From Furfurilactobacillus curtus (lineage in GTDB: Bacteria; Bacillota; Bacilli; Lactobacillales; Lactobacillaceae), in NCBI RefSeq assembly GCF_045862785.1, contig NZ_BQXO01000006.1:1-64000 (forward strand): DNA of 64,000 bases, given 5' to 3'. This document shows positions 59,985 to 64,000 of the stretch, piece by piece (position 1 is the first letter of the stretch; every line of letters begins with the position of its first letter). The notes under the pieces are model-generated. The model saw only the letters and a program-made list of their open reading frames with translations, searched no databases and was not told the DNA's origin. Both the position numbers and the translations under genes were made by a program.

Positions 59985-60665
59985 ATGCACCGATATTTTA
60001 TTCAACCACAAGTTAATGGTGCCACTAACACGATATTTGGTTACGAACTGCTGATGAAGCACTTCGAAAACCAACAATGGCGGCCACCACGATTTTTTGC
60101 CGATATCCCAGCTACCGTGATTGCGGATACATTAATTCGGACCACACAGAAGCTGGCGTTGAAAATTGGGACAGTATCCATTAATCTTAATCGCACGCAA
60201 TTACTGAATCCTGCGATTGTTGATGCTGTTATTACGGCCCAAGATCAATTGCGACCATTGCGATTAACAATCGAATTAACAGAAGAACCCGGCGACGATG
60301 ATATTTCGCTGGACCAACTAATGGCTCAGCTGAATAAACTGTTAGTCCGTGGTATCGAATTATCACTTGATGATGTAGGCAGCGGCATCAACCAACGAAA
60401 GCAGGTTGAACCATTATTACCTTTGGCGTCGGAACTGAAATTTGCTTTGCAAAATTTGACCATTCCGTTAACGGACGTGAGGGTTCAAAATCAAGTTAAG
60501 ACTTGGCATCAGTTGGCCATCCAGCGCCATTGCCGATTTATTTTGGAAGGGATCGAAACCGCCCAAGAAGCCCAATTAGTGGATGATTTAGGGATTGCTC
60601 TACGGCAAGGATATTATTATGGCCGCCCCCATATTCTTAAATTAGCACCGGCTGATCCGCAGTAA
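59985..60665 (+). CDS. stand-alone EAL-domain c-di-GMP phosphodiesterase
   Basis: A 226-residue soluble EAL protein. All signature positions are present: GYELLMK (Glu), SINLN (Asn), TIELTE (Glu), LSLDDVGSG (both Asp), ELKFAL (Lys), ILEGIET (Glu) and RQGYYYGRP (Gln). Thus it can be expected to linearise c-di-GMP to pGpG, in contrast to the first EAL gene of the operon. GGGAG precedes the ATG. Confidence 0.87.
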   Translation: MHRYFIQPQVNGATNTIFGYELLMKHFENQQWRPPRFFADIPATVIADTLIRTTQKLALKIGTVSINLNRTQLLNPAIVDAVITAQDQLRPLRLTIELTEEPGDDDISLDQLMAQLNKLLVRGIELSLDDVGSGINQRKQVEPLLPLASELKFALQNLTIPLTDVRVQNQVKTWHQLAIQRHCRFILEGIETAQEAQLVDDLGIALRQGYYYGRPHILKLAPADPQ

Positions 60666-60680
60666 AATTGGAGATTGAAA

Positions 60681-62054
60681 ATGAAAATTATTGTAATTGG
60701 CTGTACACATGCCGGAATTGCTGCCATCACACAGATTTTAACTGAACATCCTGATGCAAGCGTGACGGTCTACGAACGTCATGATAACGTTTCTTTTTTA
60801 TCTTGTGGGATTTCGCTGTATTTAAGTGGACAGGTTAAACATCTTGAAGACATGTTTTATAGTAGCCCAGCTGAATTACGTGCGTTGGGCGCTACCGTGA
60901 ATTTACAACATGACGTTCTCCAAATCGATAAGGAAGCTCGGCAAATTAGTGTTGAGAATTTGCAGACAAAAGCCATTTTCATGGATCATTATGACAAACT
61001 AATTATGGCCACTGGCTCTTCAGTGGCGGTACCCCCATTATTCGGGATCGATGAAGAACAAGTGTTGTTGTGTAAAGATTACGCCCAAGCTCAGGCCATT
61101 TATCAAACTGCTCAAATTCAGCATCACATTACGATTGTGGGTGGCGGGTATGTAGGCGTTGAACTGGCAGAGAGTTATGCGACAACAGAACATGAAGTAA
61201 CCTTAATTCAGGGACCAAATCAGTTATTAAACAACTATGTGGATGAAGCACTGTCGGCGGTAGTCGTTGATCGTTTGCAGCAAGCCGGTGTAAACATCTG
61301 CCTTAATGAGCGTGTGTTGGCCTTTTACGGCGAAGATGGTCAGCAAGTCACGATTGAAACGTCGATCGGACAGCACCAAGCGGATCTAGTGATTGTCTGC
61401 ACGGGGTTTGTGCCCAATTCTGAACTACTGCGAGGTCAGGTTGCGTTGGCACACAATGGCGCGATCCTAATTGACGATTATTTGCAGACCTCTGATCCCA
61501 ATATTTATGCCGCCGGAGATGTCTGCGTGGTCAAATATAATCCAACTGCTGCAACGGCCTACATTCCCCTCGCGACAAACGCGATTCGTCAAGGAATGCT
61601 AGCAGGGCGCAATGTTTTTGGTTCAGTACAAAAATATTTGGGCACGCAAGCAACATCAGCGATGAGCGTTTTTGGCGATACCTTAGCTACGACGGGACTA
61701 ACGCTAAAACGGGCACTGACAGCTGGATTTAACGCTCGCTCAGTCACTTACGAGGGGCTGTATCGTCCAGACTATATGCCAGACACCGCGCCTCTAACCA
61801 TTGTGTTAGTGTATGACCTTGTTTCGAGACGCGTTTTGGGGGCTCAACTTTTTAGTCCTCATGAAGTTGCGCAATCGGCTAATACAATTTCTGTTATCAT
61901 TCAAAATCAAAATACAATTGATGACCTGGCCTATGTGGATATGCTGTTTCAGCCACAGTACGATTATCCGTTTAATTATTTAAATTTGGTGGCGCAAGCG
62001 GCAATTAAGCAAGCTGCAGACCAAGAGAATAAACAGTCAGGAGAGCGCTCATGA
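60681..62054 (+). CDS. NADH oxidase / CoA-disulfide reductase family flavoprotein
   Basis: A 457-residue two-dinucleotide-binding flavoprotein. FAD motif IIVIGCTHAGIAAI (third Gly replaced), redox Cys in VSFLSCGISLYL (about 42), NAD-binding ITIVGGGYVGVELAES, FAD-2 DPNIYAAGDVC and the C-terminal dimerisation domain. Family members reduce O2 to water or CoA disulfides. Its presence inside a c-di-GMP operon is unusual. ATG 60681 is preferred (GGAG 7 bases upstream). It overlaps the diguanylate cyclase gene by 4 bp. Confidence 0.87.
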   Translation: MKIIVIGCTHAGIAAITQILTEHPDASVTVYERHDNVSFLSCGISLYLSGQVKHLEDMFYSSPAELRALGATVNLQHDVLQIDKEARQISVENLQTKAIFMDHYDKLIMATGSSVAVPPLFGIDEEQVLLCKDYAQAQAIYQTAQIQHHITIVGGGYVGVELAESYATTEHEVTLIQGPNQLLNNYVDEALSAVVVDRLQQAGVNICLNERVLAFYGEDGQQVTIETSIGQHQADLVIVCTGFVPNSELLRGQVALAHNGAILIDDYLQTSDPNIYAAGDVCVVKYNPTAATAYIPLATNAIRQGMLAGRNVFGSVQKYLGTQATSAMSVFGDTLATTGLTLKRALTAGFNARSVTYEGLYRPDYMPDTAPLTIVLVYDLVSRRVLGAQLFSPHEVAQSANTISVIIQNQNTIDDLAYVDMLFQPQYDYPFNYLNLVAQAAIKQAADQENKQSGERS

Positions 62055-63205
62055 CAGCAAAGCTTTGGCTGGTACCGTCGATGTTTACCGGCGTCTTTTT
62101 TGTTTTGGGACTAGTCTTAACGTTTCAGCTGATTATTAATTTAGTCGTTACACTGGAGCAACAGCATGATTGGTCATTACGAATTGGGCAGACATTGCAG
62201 TTGCATTTATTGGGGGTTATATATTTTTCTGCTTTTGGTATTTACTTTGAGTACTTATCACAGCAGATTAACAACCAGTTTGCTTTTATTAATTTTAGGA
62301 TTTTATTACTATTCTATGTTGTGATGTTTTTAGGCACTCGGGCTAGCACCTTTATCGTCGCCAGTGCCGTAGTTGGACACGCAATGTTCGACACATTAAA
62401 CATGGATAGCGTAGACTACATGATCGCAGTGATCGCTTGCTTTATTCTGGCCAGTTGGTTGACGATGTTTATCGAACGGCGTCACTGGGGTGTTGTTGCC
62501 TGGACCCTTAGTCTCAATCTTTTTAATATTGCCTTGTGGTTATCACTCTATATTTTTTGGCCAAAGGTCGCACTCGTTTTAACAAAAAGCGATTTAGTTT
62601 TTAATATCATTGCATTTGTCATCCTGAGTCTGGGGCTCAGTATCGCAATTACCCGGATTTCAAGTGATCAAATGCGATTAAATTTATTACGTTATCGGGC
62701 GACAACGGATCCTATTACTGAATTGAAAAATGTTCAAACATTTACACATGATTATCGCCATGTGTTTTTGAATAATCGGAGAAATGAGATGCCACTTAGT
62801 TTATTGGCAATTGATGTTGACCATTTCAAACAGTTGAACGATCAGTATGGGCACCTTGTTGGCAACCGATTGTTAAAAGAGCTCGGTGAATTGTTCGAGG
62901 CGACTTGTGCTGAGTTTACGACGGTTTCAGCTTATCGAGTTGGTGGGGAAGAGTTCGAGGTTATCATTTCACAGCTGAGTCAAGCTCAAGTTAGAAAATT
63001 GGCAGCTGAGATTCGTCAAGTAATTTTACAACATGAATTTGTGCTGGAGTCCGGATCAACTATTGATATCACGATTTCTATGGGCATTGCACATTTGGAA
63101 TCAAAGGACTTGTCGCCAGATGATTTGTATGGACGCGCAGATCAAATGTTATATCGTTCAAAAGGACAAGGGCGCAACCAAATTAGTGAAGCTGTGGCGG
63201 ATTAG
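62051..63205 (+). CDS. membrane GGDEF diguanylate cyclase without I-site
   Basis: A 384-residue protein: six N-terminal membrane helices (about 8-200) as in MASE-like or 5TMR-type sensors, then a GGDEF domain with TDPITELKN, LAIDVDHFKQLNDQYGHLVGN, active-site RVGGEEF (296-302) and SMGIA. The inhibitory RxxD would start at 289; the residues there are FTTV, so product inhibition is not expected. It makes c-di-GMP; together with the EAL enzyme it should set the level read by the degenerate EAL and/or the synthase. ATGA overlap with the flavoprotein gene. Confidence 0.9.
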   Translation: MTAKLWLVPSMFTGVFFVLGLVLTFQLIINLVVTLEQQHDWSLRIGQTLQLHLLGVIYFSAFGIYFEYLSQQINNQFAFINFRILLLFYVVMFLGTRASTFIVASAVVGHAMFDTLNMDSVDYMIAVIACFILASWLTMFIERRHWGVVAWTLSLNLFNIALWLSLYIFWPKVALVLTKSDLVFNIIAFVILSLGLSIAITRISSDQMRLNLLRYRATTDPITELKNVQTFTHDYRHVFLNNRRNEMPLSLLAIDVDHFKQLNDQYGHLVGNRLLKELGELFEATCAEFTTVSAYRVGGEEFEVIISQLSQAQVRKLAAEIRQVILQHEFVLESGSTIDITISMGIAHLESKDLSPDDLYGRADQMLYRSKGQGRNQISEAVAD

Positions 63206-63254
63206 ATGTAGAAATAATTACAATTTTGATCGAAAAATTACAATTTTGCCTAGA

Positions 63255-63298
63255 CTAAAAATGGGACCTAAGCCAGATGACTTAGATCCCATTTTTAG
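63255..63298. terminator. strong terminator of the c-di-GMP operon
   Basis: An 18-bp stem CTAAAAATGGGACCTAAG / CTTAGATCCCATTTTTAG with one mismatch, usable in both directions between convergent genes. A direct repeat AATTACAATTTTG occurs twice just upstream (63216-63250). Confidence 0.85.
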
Positions 63299-63390
63299 CG
63301 ATGAGGCAAAACTAGAAGCTAAATTTCACTTCCAATTTAATTAGCCTAAGCACGAAACATTAACCACTTGACTGATGTATCGCTCATTGC

Positions 63391-64000
63391 TTAACTACTG
63401 GCGCGTTCATCTAATTTAAAGGGCAGTAATTGAGCTGCAGGTGGTTGCGTATCAGTATTCAGCAATAAATTAACGCCAGCTACCCCCATATCGTAAAAGG
63501 CTTGGGTAATGCTGGTCAATTGTGGCCGAACCCACTTGACCAAATCAGTTCCATCAATGCTGACAATGGCAAGCTGATTGGGGATGTTTAAATGAAAATC
63601 CGTGGCCTGGTTGAGTACACCGACGGCGGCCAAGTCACTCATGGCAACAACCGCGTCAATGGGCGGTGTAGGCCCCCATTGGCGCATTGCCACAAGTCCG
63701 TCAGCATAAGTGAAATGGCCTGCTTGAATCCATTCTGACTCAATGGGCAATTGGTGATTAGCCATGGCGTTCCGATAACCGGCTAGGCGTTTTTGACCGA
63801 CATAGGAGGTTGCTTCCACGGCAGCTAAACCAATACGAGTATGGCCCTTGTTGATTAGATATTCGGTGGCCCGTTGACCAATTTTAAAATCATCAGAAGC
63901 AACGAAAGCATCTTGTTCATGGCCAGAGGTAGTGCTCAAGAAGACATGAGGAATCGGTGTTTGGTCTAAGAGTTGGCGATTAGCGTCGTTTAATTCCAAG
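63391..64000 (-). CDS. LacI-family regulator, effector domain (5' end outside window)
   Basis: The last ~202 residues of a LacI/GalR repressor: PIPHVFLSTTSGHEQDAFVASDDFKIGQRATEYLINKGHTRIGLAAVEATSYVGQKRLAGYRNAM and VVAMSDLAAVGVLNQATDFHLNIPNQLAIVSIDGTDLVKWVRPQLTSITQAFYDMGVAGVNLLLN are the periplasmic-binding-like sugar-binding domain. The frame runs off the right edge, so the DNA-binding head is not visible. Convergent with the c-di-GMP operon, with no obvious link. Confidence 0.88.
   Translation of the reverse strand, partial: LELNDANRQLLDQTPIPHVFLSTTSGHEQDAFVASDDFKIGQRATEYLINKGHTRIGLAAVEATSYVGQKRLAGYRNAMANHQLPIESEWIQAGHFTYADGLVAMRQWGPTPPIDAVVAMSDLAAVGVLNQATDFHLNIPNQLAIVSIDGTDLVKWVRPQLTSITQAFYDMGVAGVNLLLNTDTQPPAAQLLPFKLDERASS

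Overview
The window looks like a chromosomal segment of a lactic acid bacterium of the family Lactobacillaceae. The evidence is moderate GC content, strong AGGAGG-type ribosome binding sites with some TTG/GTG starts, the conserved low-GC Gram-positive block rsmG-noc-parA-parB-DUF951-ychF-DUF1129 (normally close to oriC), and a gene content typical of lactobacilli (VanZ-like protein, YhgE/Pip giant membrane protein, cfa, azlCD, DHA2 efflux, gpmA, a TPP-riboswitch-controlled thiW). I see no rRNA, tRNA, CRISPR array, prophage or transposase gene. The genus cannot be fixed from the sequence alone.

Layout. 1-5.8 kb: partial MarR regulator, MacB-like ABC exporter, lipoate ligase, LysR regulator, then about 1 kb rich in hairpins that also holds an 18-codon gene with its own promoter, a perfect Shine-Dalgarno and a terminator. 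5.6-13.8 kb: nucleoside transporter with a structured leader, a triple tandem hairpin repeat, VanZ protein, and the chromosome-partition/rsmG block. 14-25.3 kb: two-component system, YhgE, AzlCD, Cfa, ROK regulator, AI-2E-type permease, phosphoglycerate mutase. 25.6-36.5 kb: small regulator/oxidoreductase modules (HxlR/OYE; MerR/degenerate sirtuin/NAD-binding protein; an amber-interrupted NAD-binding protein; TetR/MFS pump), endonuclease III lacking its Fe-S ligands, an S66 peptidase. 36.7-40.2 kb: ABC transporter plus DesKR-like two-component system. 40.4-47.3 kb: minus-strand accessory genes, several decaying (an XRE gene split by a hairpin element; PadR and DUF1048 pseudogenes ahead of an ABC ATPase whose catalytic Glu is Lys). 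47.4-57.1 kb: P-type ATPase, a solitary enolase, MarR/rhodanese, a secreted matrixin-like protease, thiW, dehydrogenases. 57.3-63.2 kb: a six-gene operon that joins cyclic-di-GMP turnover and perception (degenerate EAL, active-looking EAL, GGDEF) to a PgaC/PgaD-like polysaccharide synthase and an NADH-oxidase-family flavoprotein. A partial LacI-type regulator closes the window.

Most striking: (1) seven copies of a ~115-120 bp imperfect-hairpin element in two subfamilies. Stem sequences differ but stay complementary around a nearly invariant internal loop TGTGC/TGCTC, and one copy sits inside a gene, so the element appears to be mobile. (2) The c-di-GMP/exopolysaccharide operon, whose glycosyltransferase carries a one-base frameshift near its C-terminus. 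(3) A sirtuin-like protein whose catalytic His is Trp, in an operon with its MerR regulator and a textbook 19-bp-spacer MerR promoter. (4) The tiny stand-alone gene at 4710-4766.
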